Shown piece by piece: positions 49,627 through 62,154 of a stretch of 64,000 bases of DNA. The stretch lies in NCBI GenBank assembly GCA_030407085.1, contig CM059587.1, positions 18,139,001 through 18,203,000 of the forward strand, read 5' to 3'. Origin of the DNA: Trichopria drosophilae. Its lineage: Eukaryota > Arthropoda > Insecta > Hymenoptera > Diapriidae. The translations under genes and the position numbers were made by a program. Numbering within the stretch: the stretch's first letter is position 1; every line of letters starts with the position of its first letter. Under the pieces are notes generated by a model. That model was not told the origin of the DNA. It saw nothing but the letters and a program-made list of their open reading frames with translations, and ran no database searches.

Positions 49627-51507
49627 TTGAAAGCATGAACTCGACAGACGTACACGAATGAAAAGCGTGCATCCAGCGAGGAATCATGGCTTTAATCCTG
49701 TTGGGTAGCGTTTCCCTCGTGACGTTTCAATAATCCGTTCATCCACCCTTTTCGCAGTGACATCCTTCGTCTCTCGGACCGATGTCTGGTTGTTCAGGCA
49801 ATGTGCGATATCCTACGGTGCAGACCCGCAGAACTAATTGTGTTCGTAAATGCATTAATGTATCAGCCGTAGGATAATTCAGGTCGGAGGGAACTTTATC
49901 CAGTTTAGCTTATTCGTTCACGTATCGATCTGGGGTTAATTAATGTCTAAGGATTTTACGAGCATCCATGTAAACGACGACATTGTTCGTTAAATGGTAT
50001 TTCTTAATTGTTCAACTTGACTTTTTCAGTCCTAGCGAATTCCGTTGGCAGTTTATGCTCTAACTATTTAGTAAAAAATAATGTTTGAAATTATTATTAT
50101 GCCAGAGTGTTAACCTAACACGCTTATCATGATGGAAATCATATCATAACAAGTTTAATATTGACATTTATGCAGTCAATTAACTTGTACGGGTTTCATT
50201 AGCTTGCCCAATATATTAATTTCGTCATTACGGCGATTTGGCCGGCAGGCAATGAGTCCATTATAACTTCAATGGCCGGGAGGTCCTAAACATTGTCGCA
50301 ATTTAGTCCCTGTAAATTGTACGCGTTGTGTTGTTTGTTCTGGCGGATTGATTAAGTGCATTTATCAACTAGGTAAAGCTGCTTCTGATAAATACGGAGA
50401 AAAGTGAAACTATAGTCATGTTTCTTGCGAACGGTATGTATTATGTCCTAGATATATAGTACATAGGAATTTCAGTGCCTCTACAAATTACATCGGCGCA
50501 CGACATGCTGTCTGAATATCGATTTTCCATAAGTCGGGCTCGCGTGTGTGCTAGTTTTTTTGTCGAGCGGCGTTCGCAATACACATCAGAGCGAGTAAGA
50601 AGCGAGTACATTGAATCTCCATGAACAATGGATTGCGCAACGGATTACGTTCGCGCGTAAGCGAGCATATTCAACCCAAACGCGCAATCACGGATTATTC
50701 ATCGGAGAATGAAACTCCAAATAAGACAGGTTTTAATTTTATCACTCTACATTTCCCAATATGAATGCATTTTTAACACATGAAAAGCAAGTTAATGATT
50801 GTGTCCATCCTCATTGCAAGGAGATATCAGGATATTATCTATATTCAACACGGATTTACTATTTTTTACAGTTGGTGAATGCTATGAGCTTCTGTTCATC
50901 GAACCGTGCTTGTGCAATAGTAATATATAATCAAACGTGGCTTAGCGAATGAATAACTGGATAAAGGGACTAAACTACACAGAGCGTGTAATCGGAAGTC
51001 GATAATGCGTTAAATCCAATAAACAGGCTTCGCGTACATTTTCCCGGATTTATGTGAATTTAAAACTACGTCATCCTCTGCCTCTCTAGAATTCAATGTT
51101 TGCGCAAAGACCAAATGCGATATTCATCGCCCATAAAGTATTAATTATTCAGAATTGAAGATAATTACTGTTTAACCATTCTTTTGACGATCTCATTTAA
51201 TTCCATGAATTTGTTTCTAGCGGCTGCATTTTCCACCTTTCCCTCTTCATTGACCAATAAATCGTGGCATATTGTAGAAAAGCTTATTTACTATGAATGA
51301 CAATGGCTTTAGCTCCTGCGACAAATGATTACGATATCAGCACTGTATCGTCGTAATTCCGAGCATGACGATTGCAAGTGCAGAATGATCACATTCCCCT
51401 GGTATTATAGCCAGATACAACATCTCCCCCAACATACCAGTTATGTGTTTTGGGTTAATACGCCCCTACGCGATTCTTATCATTGATGTAATTCCTGGGT
51501 ATTTCAG
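49627..51507. other. non-coding, possibly regulatory
   Basis: No gene recognised. The parts at 49700-50000 and 50150-50340 have the mixed composition and ATTA-rich words typical of developmental enhancers. GGATTA, the K50 (bicoid/otd-type) homeodomain site, occurs at 50642-50647 and 50692-50697. The 15-mer CGCAATCACGGATTA (50683-50697) recurs exactly at 54778-54792. Confidence 0.4.
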
Positions 51508-51761
51508 ACGATTATTCAGTACCCATGAACAATACTGAAGGGTATTTTGAAATTAAAATGTCAGTCGAGGAAAAGATTTATTTTACCGCGGAATTGGTCC
51601 TATTGTGCGAATTGCATATTGCAAAGTCATTCAACCTACGTGTATATATTGGCAATTTAGCTCGTGCAGATACTCGACTATTCTATTATTCAATGGTTCA
51701 GCAATGCGAGATCTTCGCAGCCTACAAGATTTCTCCGCAATACATATCAAGGGCAGCGCAG
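51508..51761 (+). CDS. candidate internal exon, unrecognised
   Basis: An acceptor GGGTATTTCAG ends at 51507 and a usable donor GCGCAG|GTGATG begins at 51762. The frame is open across the whole segment (84 codons, continuing four codons past an ATG upstream of it and on to TAA at 51789). The translation looks protein-like, with mixed charged and hydrophobic residues (for example MSVEEKIYFTAELVLLCEL and QYISRAAQ). The polypyrimidine tract is modest and the donor not ideal. I recognise no domain. A second frame of 64 codons overlaps in another phase, a warning that this may be chance. Confidence 0.25.
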
Positions 51762-54700
51762 GTGATGTCGGAAGTGGATTGGGAGGCCTAATGGAATGAA
51801 TAGAGGTTGCGTATCGACTATCGATGTGCGACCGCTATACATGTAAATGCAGGGTTGATCGGGACCTATGTACGTCACCAGCTGACTGGCTGTCCTCTGG
51901 AATATTCAAAATCAATTAATGGCTTACTCGGTAAACCCATTACCGACCCCAAATTCTGATTCGTCAGAGTGTACTATCAAACGGTATGGATTTCCACGTT
52001 GATCTTTGTCTGGATCGAATAGTAATTCTGAAATGATAGCATTTAACCGCAACATTTTATTGGAAATTGAATTTACGTAAAAGCGTGTATTTAACTTTGA
52101 AATAGCAATAACGCTTCCTGTCGTGGAACTGGTGGACGTACACTAATAATAAAATATAGTCAACGTGATAAAGTTCGACCGATGATGTTTAAAAAAAAGG
52201 GGTTTAGCGATAACGTATGAGTATTTCGTACGTTGGGTCGACAGCCCATTCAATTTTATAAGAGACTGAATTCAACATTGTCACATATATTTCAAGTTAT
52301 TGTTGGAGCAAACATCTCGTTAAGGGAAAATCTCGTTAGGACGCCTCTTATCTTCTCCAGGTTTGGTATCGGCAACTTTATTTTTTCTTTTTGGAGGGAT
52401 TACCAGAGAATGAATGTCGATACTCGGCGAAGTGACGGTATGGTGCAGGGATACTACTATTCTGCGAGTACCTACGCGGCATCTGGTATTGATTGAATGT
52501 GAGGGTGGAGGAGTCGGAAAAGCGCTTGGAAGGGGTCGTTCGAGGCGAGAAGAGAAGGTTGAGAATCGCCACTTCCTGGATGTCGTGCCTCGCAAGTGCA
52601 GCTTTGTCGCGCCCTTTTATCGACTAGGTAGTATAAGATCGTAGAAGATATAAATGGAGTGCACCCCCATGATCTTCGTTGGCTTCCCGTTCCTATCACG
52701 ACTTTTTAAAACTTTCGCCAACTTTTTTTCTACCTCTTAATGAAAACTTGGTATCAGCATGAAAAAATAAAAACTTATTATCCGAACTGTTTTGATAACT
52801 AAATGAAGTTTTCCAAAGTTGCAAGAGAATTTTGCGAATAAACTCGACCACGCTCTCCTTCAGTAGACAGACACGCTAATAAAATACAAAATAGTTTCAA
52901 GTTAAGTCAAAGTGCATTTTTACAATGCGCGGGAATGATATCAACAAAACTTGTTTATACAGTACGACAGGAGGACGTTTTTCCACGTTACCGTATTACT
53001 CGTCGAACTGACTAAAAGTCGACCATCCATTATTCCGCGCCACTCCCTCTCTGTATGTGCGGCCGATGAGCCGGAAGAGCAGGCAAAGGTAAAAATAACT
53101 TCAAGGGAAAGGTCGCCAACATTTTTCACCCTCTGGCAGAGGCACGTTGTTTCGAGTGCCTCGTACCCACTTTACTTTCTTCACTTGTTCTACTCTGCTC
53201 AGACAACTAGCAGTGGATGTAACAACTCAAAGGGCAAGATCTCGAAATGTATTTCTGTCTTCCACTTTTCCTACTTTTTTTCAAATTAGCACATTAAGTA
53301 TGTGCCATTCTCGATGTCTTTGGGAAGAACGGATATTTGGTGTGCATTCTATTATGATATGCAGAGGAATAAACGCGTTCCCTATTAAATTTCCGGGTCC
53401 TGCGATATCTGAGATGATGCCGGCTCGATTTTCTGTAAGGAAAGCTTGAATTGCTCCGTAAATTTGAAGCGTCTCTGCTCTTTCGGCGAATTTCGTATAC
53501 CAGTTCACGTAGACCAGCTCATATATGCCGACACATTCTATTATGCCCCCATGAATGATGGGCCCTTTCCTAGCGAACGAATAGTTGTTCAGACATGAGA
53601 ATATGAAAATTTCAGTCTGCGGTAATTTTATCAATACTTAGAAATAGTGACATGATCTCTTGACTCCTTTTGGTGCAATATCACTAATAAGTGTTCATTT
53701 TTGCGGACGAAGTAAAAAAGAATAAAAATTCCTTCACATATTGCGGGAATGAAATGGCATTAAACGAAATACGAGACTGACCTTTGCATGCATTTTATGT
53801 CGGATTTACGAGAGTTGCTGAACGCACCGGACCAAAGAACCGTAGGCAACACACAATTAATTGCGAATTTGCATTTGCGAATAACATCCAGAATGCGGAA
53901 CAAGTTTGGGACACTTTTTGGGGAAATTTTCCCTTCAAAGCTTATCCACAGGCTGGAGGATTTTCCGCTTGATAATACATGTAAATGTTGCACTGATGCT
54001 TGCTACAAAGGAGATTCCTTTGATATTATTCCTCGTTTCTCTATTATTTTCCTTCCATTTGCTTATGCCTCGCACTTACTCCCGACCGACAGAGATTATA
54101 TATGAAAGAACCGTCAATTTACAGAGCGTGCTCTTCGTTGAGCCTGTTCCAAGAGTCTCAGGATACGAGGTGAAACAGAAAGCGCCATAGTGCCAGGGAT
54201 TTCCCTCGTTGTTTACCTAAGATAACGTAAACTCCTCTCCTACAAGTACTTTGAGAATTATATATGCCGTCAAATTTGTACTGACATCTGGCGATCCGAC
54301 AAACGACCGAAAGCAGCAAGCTCACATGTGCTCAAAATGCAAAAATAGACATTGCAAGTATGTAACAGGTTAAAAATATACCGTTGCAACAAAAGTTTTT
54401 TTTCTATGTCATGCATGTGACATGAATATCGATTATAGCATAAGATTCTTCTTGCAAGGCAGAATAACATTACCGGCACTATTACGCTGCAAGGATGCCT
54501 GAGGCGTTCGGGCCTCATTGCGGCTAGGAAAGCCGGCTTCATCTCGCATCTAAAGCTGATATATACGAACTGCACGAGGGTGAAATTTCGTTGTGAGTCA
54601 TCGGCATCCACCCCACACGAAATCGCTATTTGCTCCATCGTTATTCTTCGGTTGCTTCGCGCAAACGCAATCGAGTTTTCGCATAAACCGTATAGCGCAT

Positions 54701-57700
54701 CAAAATTGTCAATAAACTGGTCGTTTATTTTCGAAATTCGCCAACCCAGCATTAGTGTGAAATACTTGATTCTGTATCGCAATCACGGATTACGACATTT
54801 CTCGATTATTATGAATTTCTCCATGAAATGCGTGATTTACTACAGATTCCATGGAACGAAGGGTTCTGGATGCTCATGGTTCAGCATCAAACACTTTCAT
54901 ACAGAAAGCTTTTCTGTCGTTTCTCAATCATGTTTGCAACGTTGTGTTGTCTTCGAGTGTGCCTTTCCCCTCCTTGTGAGATGTAGCCCACGAAGATGGT
55001 GTGAGGAATACCATTAAGGAGGAAACACTCCATAGCGTCCCTGTTTCTACCCCAAAATAATTCGAGACTGTGCTACGCGTATAGAATGTGTCGACGGAAT
55101 TCTTTGACGGTCCTCGCACTCGAAATATAGTAGCGAACTTTTCTTATTCGATCGATTATGCTTCAAAAACTTTTGAAACAAATTTGTCCTTTTTGCTTCG
55201 TGAAACTGCCTAATATGAACCCGATTATCCTTGGTAGAAAAATGTGTCTAGTTTCTGGATATTTTATATGCTTTCCATAATAGACATTTACCTTTGTACT
55301 CTGTCAGTTTGAATGTGTGTCCTGTTTAAATTCCGATGCGCAATTTATATAGGTTCACATCCTGACCAGGGTACATCATCGAAGTTGTAGAAGGGTATAT
55401 AGTTAATAACAAACATAAACATTCTCTATAATGACGGTCATCATTCGATTTGGAAACATAATAATGTGATGGTGGCCGTTAAAAACATTTAACTCTCACT
55501 ATTCGTTATGAAAAATGAAAGTCATAATGGTGCATGAAGGATTCCTAGTAATGCTAGTCATTAACTTATTTATAACTTTATTCGGTACTAATAAGTTGAA
55601 AATAATGGATTGTGAGTTGCTTGATGTGAATAAATAAAATCAGTAAATAACGGGCATTCCCAACGTCGAATTCTCAGGAGTATAACGGAGTTCCTGCATT
55701 TCAAAGTATCTGCCTTGAAAATCGACTATTTTATACTCCTCATATATGTATACGCGTACATACTATTCGTACATCCTTGCAGGCATCTTGAACTTTTAGA
55801 AGAAAAGGAAGTTTCGTTTATTTGCCTACTGCACGCGTCGTTCGTAGCATCAAAAAAAAAGGAATTTATTGGGATTCTGATCTCCACACTCGCAGAGTGT
55901 CACGGATTATGGCAATATTTTATCATCTTTTTCTATCACCACGTTTTAGAGTCGTTCTTTTTTAAAAGTTCAACAAATTGTCTTCGTATTAACATGAACA
56001 GCAGACGCTGGAGTATTCTACATATTTCTTATTTCAAGAAACAATTAACCAAGCGTTCTACTCATCATCCTACGATGGAACGAGCATTTTAAATCTCGAT
56101 TACGAATTGTTCAGGTGGGAATTTCGCAAACATTTACTTGTAGGGCATCGACATGAGTATTCCCAGCAGCCGAGTAGAAATTTTCGCAGCGAGGATCATA
56201 GAGCGGACAATGGTAAATCGATTTTCGATCGAAAGCTCACTGAGCCAATAGTCGACGATAAGCCAGCGTTAGTAGTTTTCATTGTTTCCGCATATATAGC
56301 GCACGTAAATATCATGCGGGACCTACATCGATGGTTGAGAGAATTATTCGATATTAGTACACCTTGCTAAGTTGCCCTATGATAATTTTCATAACTCCTA
56401 AAAACAACTTACGACGCCCTGGCGTTTTACATTTTCAACCGTGTATTTCAATCCTGAAGGGGAGAATGTGTAAAAATACGTCCGAACCGATCCAGAAATT
56501 CAAGCATGGTGTGTGCGGTGTAGAAAAGGAAGAAAGGAGTTTATTCGAAACTTTCGTACCAAGGGTTATTTTGGGGTTTCAAACAAAACAACCGACTCAT
56601 ATGGAACTGCTCTTTCGGATTATGCAGGTACGCTGCTCAACTTTAAGTTCCGGTTTCTTTAGTTGGCAATCGTCATTCAGAATATACATGGCGTGTACGG
56701 GATCGAGTGCACTCGAGTAATTGATCGCCACTTGCGCGCTTATTACGCGCATGCACCAAGATTTATGCACGCACTTGAATGCGTAGCCATCCTCGTGCCT
56801 CATGTACTCGATATTCCATCTTGCAGTCTGGTATAACCATCCGGTAATTCTATTACCAGCGAACGACGCCCCATCTGTCGTTGTTTCAGATTCTCCATAT
56901 CGATCGACTATATGAATCTCGCAGAGTTCGATCTGATTCTCGACCGATTAGTGCCTCTGTGGTGATGACGCGAGACGTGTAACGGAAACATGTGTCTAAT
57001 GGATTATGCCCTGCCGTATAATTACCTCGGTGTCTAGTATCATCCCAAATAATTTCTATTTAAGTTAGTCATAGTTTTTCGAGCAAGCTTATGCGTGGCA
57101 ATATTACATTGAGAAAATCGACAGATTCCTGATATTTTTTACCAACTCTTCATCTACAAATTTAAAAAGTTTATTAACTCGGTTCCACTGGCTGTATATC
57201 ACTGATAGGAATTCAATTTCTCGTCATTTGGCTAGACAGTATGTTGAAAATCTGGAATAGCTAGCCAGAAACGGTCTAGGTTTACTACTTGAGATAGGTT
57301 TCTGATTTGACCAAATCGACACTCCAACATGGATGGATAATTGCAATTCGCAAGAATCACGCCTATCTCGTTGTCAGTCCCTGCATGCATTCACATGGCA
57401 TTGAGCTATTTCAGAGTTCATCCAATCCAAACACGGAGAGAGAAAAGCGTAGCAGCGAAGATTAACGGCCGGGTGAAACGCAAATAGCGCAAGTTCAACG
57501 ACAGTGTGCTGAGCCAATTCGCCTGTCAGAACGTTCCGAAACGTGATGCTAACACGTGCGCGTTGCTGCTGAATTCGTAACACGCTTCAATGTGACAAAA
57601 GAAGTCACGCAGCCTTGAACTACACGAAGAACAGGAAAATGAATTTACTATCCAGTAAATGTATCTTCACTCTCGAGGTATTAATTGGCTAGAACTCTGA

Positions 57701-58049
57701 ACTGCCTTAAAACTTACAGCGTTCGTAGTATGCAAATATTTACAAATCCGATATATTGGAACTGAAATTCAATTTAACTCGCTGCTGGTGTATATTATTC
57801 GAACCCGGCATTTGACCTACTTGACGGAGCTGCCGAAGGTTTTGTTAATCCCGATTATGGAATCTCACACAAATGCCGTCGTGTCAGGATGCATCGAATT
57901 TCCGTATTGATCTTGGTCTTGTTACCTGCAACAATTATGTAACGTGAATTCTACAAGATCAAGTATGTTTGACGTGCATTTCGAGAGATCATTTGGACTG
58001 CGACTAATGGCAAGATACCGACTGTTACTTCACTTCCTGATGATACTTG
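51762..58049. other. long non-coding stretch with unrecognised frames
   Basis: Mixed composition, GC-richer at 52400-52680, 53030-53180, 54460-54700 and 56690-56960. Three plus-strand frames follow one another at 55715-56720 (125, 87 and 118 codons, mostly from non-ATG starts); the last reaches a donor-like ATGCAG|GTACGC at 56628. A minus-strand frame (54270-54782) contains SNRRITMEQIAISCGV, faintly like the helix-turn-helix of mariner-type transposases, without the rest of the protein. None is strong enough to call. Confidence 0.4.
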
Positions 58050-58073
58050 ATATAATTCCTCAAGACGCCTACC

Positions 58074-58265
58074 TTATCCGAAAGGTTCCTCGGAAGTGAA
58101 AGCAAAGAGGAAGTTCTGCTTCCGAGAAAAGCTAGTTGTATATATGTTCAAGATGAAGCTCTTTGGCATCCCTCCAAGCGGGATTTTCACCATAGTGGAT
58201 CGGCCACGTTTGACCTCTGACAAGACCATCTTTGCAACAGACAGTGCGAAATCGTTGGGATAGAC
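58074..58265 (-). CDS. possible exon, strand uncertain
   Basis: On the minus strand an AG (CACCTCTAG, ending 58266) precedes 63 open codons beginning VYPNDFALSVAKMV and containing RGRSTMVKIPLGGMPKSF. The composition is protein-like and GC-richer than the flanks. The plus strand is also open over 58050-58260, so coding strand cannot be fixed. The position, about 2 kb downstream on the minus strand of the ppk-like segment at 60.3 kb, allows it to be a further exon of that gene, but I see no DEG/ENaC signature in it and no clear donor. Confidence 0.2.
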   Translation of the reverse strand, partial: VYPNDFALSVAKMVLSEVKRGRSTMVKIPLGGMPKSFILNIYTTSFSRKQNFLFAFTSEEPFG

Positions 58266-60245
58266 CTAGAGGTGCCAATATCGATCACGAACGCGCGTAT
58301 TTACCAAGATTGGCAGGGTATCAGGAAAAAATAACAGGCACATAGCTTTGATTAATCAGTGAATCCGTCCATCCAATATTGTCGATATTCGTCTGTTTGC
58401 GATACGGGATAATTGATGGATTCCATTTGCATTTACTCTCATCAAAAGAGATTTTTTTATATCAAGTTACATTTATGTCATGGTGTATCATGGCGCTTGG
58501 ACTCATTGGCTGTCAGTGTAATTGGATTCATGAACGTTCTGGACGAAAACTAATTTGAATAAATAGACACATTAAATATTGCATTGAATATCGAGCAATT
58601 CACGGTTGTTTTTTTAAATTGTTTAGTTGTCAATTGATGGTGTATAGATGGTGCATAATAAGTAATAAGAACATTTAGTTTAGTGGATTTTTGGCCTGAA
58701 AGTTTGGGAAGGCTGTACAATATAAATAATCTTGATAAGATAATATTTCAAACGAATTGCAAAATAATTTTTCAAATGGTCCTATATTTCAACATGATTG
58801 TTACATTTTTACTATAGGTTGTATCGAAAATATATTTTTTATTTTTTGAATCCTACTATATTTTCTTTATCAGCTTTCGTGAATTTATGATTACGAGAAT
58901 ACGATGAGTCCTATGTTAGTCGCCATTTGGCCCGATGCCACTGAAGTAATGTTCGGAAAAAATAGCAGCAGAGAACTTCCGAAAAGTAAACAATGAGTAT
59001 CATCGGCTTATTTTCTAGTGATATAAATTTACACTTTCTTTTTTTGGAATTGGAGTAATAAGAAAAGATAGATGCAGTCGTTACTTAATATAAGGAAGAC
59101 GAATCGAGGGTAGAGACTCCGTTATTTTCTGACAAACGAGCTTATAAGTCACTACTTAAGCAAGGAGTTCCAAAAAAATTGCTAACCCTTATTTGTCGCT
59201 GTCACAATCACAGATGTTGTTTCTTCTTAGAAACACAGATGTTAACCATTTTATTGCATTGAAACAAAAATTGTGATCAATTCAATGATACATTTTACAT
59301 ACTTAAAACTTTAGAATAATTAATTTTTAACTACTAGAAAAAATTCCCGCTCCTAAGAGTAGATGTTATTACAGAATTATTTAATGATTACAATCAATCG
59401 TTTTACTCACATTTTTTCCCAACATGTAACTTATTAGTTATTTAAAGTATACCTCGTCTTTTCTGCTAAGTCTCTTATTGAGCTTTGAAAATCGATCGAA
59501 GTACGATCGCTATAATTACATTGCGAACTTTAGATCGTTACTTCGTCGATGGACCATTACGGCCGTACTTTACGGTGCGCATTGCCAAGGGGAAGATTCT
59601 AATTAATGCCAGGTTTCACAAAATTCCTACGGGACCATCAAAGCGAAACTAATACATCATCGATATGATAAGTTTATGTTCTTCCCAAAACCCAAAACTA
59701 CTAATTGAAATGCATGTTCAAATTCAGAATACTAATCAAAATACATATACTATTTACCTTATACAAATGTAATGTCTAAGCATATTTCAAGATTAAATAT
59801 TTAGTATCCAAGACAATCGCAGACGGAATCTACTATTGATCGATCAAAGCATAACACGCTAATTAGACGCGAATTCTTCGCAGGATTTAAATTGGGTTTC
59901 GTATATCACGTAAAATTCAAGCGCAGTTGGGTAGAAAATGCTTAGAAATTATGTACATGAATTGAAGCGAGGGCTCCTTAATGCCGTAAATTTGACAATG
60001 ACCCCAGGTCTTAACTCGTGATTATTTATATTATATGAATTTTATCACAAAACCATCATATTTACTTACAAGGAAGACATGAATCATCTTGTAGATCTTG
60101 AATCAGCAAGATGTTAAAGCCTACCCTAATTAGTTTTGCAGTGGGCAGCAATCAAGTAGGTGGGATATCTCTGGCAACCACTTAGTACCGTACCCCAGCA
60201 ACATCCAAGATACCGCATTGCTCGTTATACTACCGCTTCCGTTCT
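58266..60245. other. non-coding stretch
   Basis: AT-rich, featureless for the most part. A good minus-strand donor-like TTCCTT|GTAAGTAAA lies at about 60062-60074, but no acceptor with an open frame could be paired with it. Confidence 0.5.
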
Positions 60246-60352
60246 TTAGCTTGTCAGTAGATGCGTATACGGAACTTCGTGCTCATGTACGACAAGGCGA
60301 AAACCAGCAGCTTCGCTATTAGCTATATATAATTTCGACGAGTTTCCTGGCC
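60246..60352 (-). CDS. candidate pickpocket-like (DEG/ENaC) exon fragment
   Basis: On the minus strand a strong acceptor (TTTTAATGTCTGCAG, ending 60353) opens a frame of 34 codons that ends in TAA at 60248-60246. It reads PGNSSKLYIANSEAAGF followed by RLVVHEHEVPYTHLL. The AAGF.(V/L).VHE..EVPY pattern resembles the conserved extracellular GF-x-V-x-(V/I)H-x(3-4)-P block of insect pickpocket sodium channels, and GN-S-S is a possible glycosylation site. In family members a GL..L.....DY stretch precedes this block; here it would have to lie in the preceding exon, which I did not find. The stop shortly after PY, with no donor before it, suggests a pseudogene remnant or an exon whose donor I missed. 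The family call is from memory of the motif. Confidence 0.4.
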
Positions 60353-61567
60353 CTGCAGACATTAAAAGTAATTTAAACAAGGCTCCTAACGGCCTTAGTT
60401 TGCTGCGTGCCAAGTTTTGCGATTGGTCCACCCCTACTCTCGTTTTTCTCCAAAGTTTTGTCGAAGCTGTGAAGCTTCTTGCCTGGGAACATTAAGTTTT
60501 AAGCGTTGGGTTTCGTTTCTAATATATTTCATTGTATACGTTATTATTACACTATTTTGATCTAAAGCAAGTTTTTTTTTCATTCTGGAATTATTAAAGA
60601 TTTTTTATTAATTATTTTTTTTTATAAATTTGGGAATTTCTTTGCAAAGTACAAGACTGGGATCAGAGATATAGCGCAGGGAAATTCCATAAAGGATTTT
60701 ATGAATAGAAATGTCCAAAAGCAACAGTCACCTCTGAATCAAGAGTCAAAGCGACGCGGAGAAATGTAGACATCACGTCGCATCAAAAGGAAACGAATAA
60801 GGTTGTAACATCAGATGGTTCTTCAGTAAGGTTGCAGGAAAATTAACTGGAAAAAGAAGAGAAATAAAACTGTGGATTACCTGAATACCAAAAATGCAGA
60901 TAATTGAAAACTAACGTTGCTCCAGAAGTAGATCTATTACAAACGCCAAGATTTTAGATTGCACAAATACAGACAGGCCGGCAACACGCATTCAGTGAGC
61001 AATGTCTTTGGCTGTCAGTTCCAAAAATATTTCATTAGTATATCGGTATCAGATAGTTGGAATTGTGACATCATTGAGCATAATTGTGGTTGTTGAAATT
61101 GCCTATAAGCTGGAATATCACTAAATAAATTCCGATAATGTCCGTTGTCAGCTTAATAGGTTTCAAGCCCACATATAATAACCATTTTCAACGATGAGAT
61201 TCACTGATGCGTATAGCGTCTATGAAATCGATTACTCTCATTATTCTCGTAACAGCTATGCATATTGGACGTACACATCGAAACGATAGCGATAAATATC
61301 TTCAATATACATAAATCCACTGTTATTTTAAAGGAACGTTGAAATTCAATTTCGAATAATGTCATTCAGTCGGTAAATTTACAGGGAATGCCAACATTTT
61401 CAATGCAATTCACGACATTTTCGCGAAGGGTGCGTCGAACCTCGTAAAATTGACAATAATAACCGAATTCGATTCTATACCCAGCGTTGTCGGCGGCGGC
61501 GCGAGGATCCGCTAACGTAATTACCAGTGCGTTTCATCTCATTCACTAGCATATACACGGGGTTTGG
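60353..61567. other. non-coding stretch with GC-rich end
   Basis: Mostly AT-rich without frames. The last part (61420-61560) becomes GC-rich, with GTCGGCGGCGGCGCGAGG at about 61489-61506. This fits a promoter or CpG-rich first-exon region for the transcript inferred at 61.6-62.5 kb. Confidence 0.4.
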
Positions 61568-61600
61568 GGTTAAGTTAGGTTGAGTTGGGTTAGGTTAGGT
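61568..61600. repeat. interstitial TTAGG telomere-like tract
   Basis: The tract GGTTAAGTTAGGTTGAGTTG followed by GGTTAGGTTAGGT is a degenerate run of the insect telomere pentamer TTAGG, with two to three exact units at its right end. Such short interstitial tracts are common in insect genomes. It lies just before a strong splice donor. Confidence 0.5.
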
Positions 61601-61618
61601 CGACTTTTCTTGGCGACG

Positions 61619-61624
61619 GTGAGT
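61619..61624 (+). promoter_or_regulatory. candidate first-exon splice donor (GACG|GTGAGT)
   Basis: GTGAGT matches the donor consensus and follows a GC-rich segment that could be a first exon (start unknown, perhaps near 61490-61600). The next acceptor is at 61781, giving an intron of 163 bp. No TATA box or clear initiator was found. Confidence 0.3.
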
Positions 61625-61781
61625 TTTCCCCAGTCCATCGTTCCGCTTATCTGGTTGTTGTTCCTTTGCTCGACTCGTTAGCTCGATCCTCTAAACTTAA
61701 GGTGCTCTGACCTCCCGGCCAAGGGGATTCGTCGACGGTATCCAACACCTTGTAACTCGTTGAAGCAGGACTAAATTACAG

Positions 61782-61853
61782 CTAACGAGATGAAGGTCGC
61801 TATAGCGATTACGCTTGTCGCGCTAATTAGTTTCAGTCTGTGATTGACGCTTG
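61782..61853 (+). CDS. candidate exon with signal-peptide-like start
   Basis: An acceptor with a branch-like CTAAAT (GGACTAAATTACAG, ending 61781) and a donor TTG|GTAAGG (61854) bound 72 bp. Inside, ATG at 61790 begins MKVAIAITLVALISFSL, a textbook signal peptide core, and then TGA at 61841-61843. If this TGA is read through, the frame continues as LTLE into the exon at 62443 and ends 14 codons later. If a weaker donor just before the TGA (TCT|GTGATT) is used, the frame joins the same exon in another phase and stays open. It could also be a short upstream frame in a 5' UTR. No family recognised. Confidence 0.4.
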
Positions 61854-62154
61854 GTAAGGAAAGCTCGTCTTGGGGGATGCCATTCGGGTCCTGTTAGCCG
61901 AACGATTACGTTCCATGGTACATCAGAGTTTACCGAGAACAGACATCGATAGGTGGTTACCGTTCAGTATTTGAAAATTTAACACAATGATCCATGATTA
62001 AAGCTAAAACCTCAGTGAATAAGAAATTCGGACATAGTCAAACATTTGGATTGGTTCTGAATTCACATTAAACTAGATATTGCCATTGCTACGCAACGAA
62101 AATTTGTGACGCTTTTTTTATGGTAATTTTTGAAAGGACGAACTGATCCGAAGC

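Noticed and set aside
54270..54782. Minus-strand frame containing SNRRITMEQIAISCGV, suggesting a mariner-type transposase helix-turn-helix.
   Set aside because: Similarity is limited to about 16 residues, the start is not ATG, and neither the WxxRF segment before nor the catalytic region after it is present. A profile search (HTH_48 or Transposase_1) would decide.
55715..56720. Three consecutive plus-strand frames that might be one frameshifted gene.
   Set aside because: They begin at non-ATG codons, share no recognisable protein and differ in composition. The donor-like site at 56628 has no clear acceptor partner.
57790..57840. Minus-strand GGGTTCGAAT resembling a tRNA B box.
   Set aside because: The closing CC of the B box is missing and there is no A box at the right distance, so it is not a tRNA.
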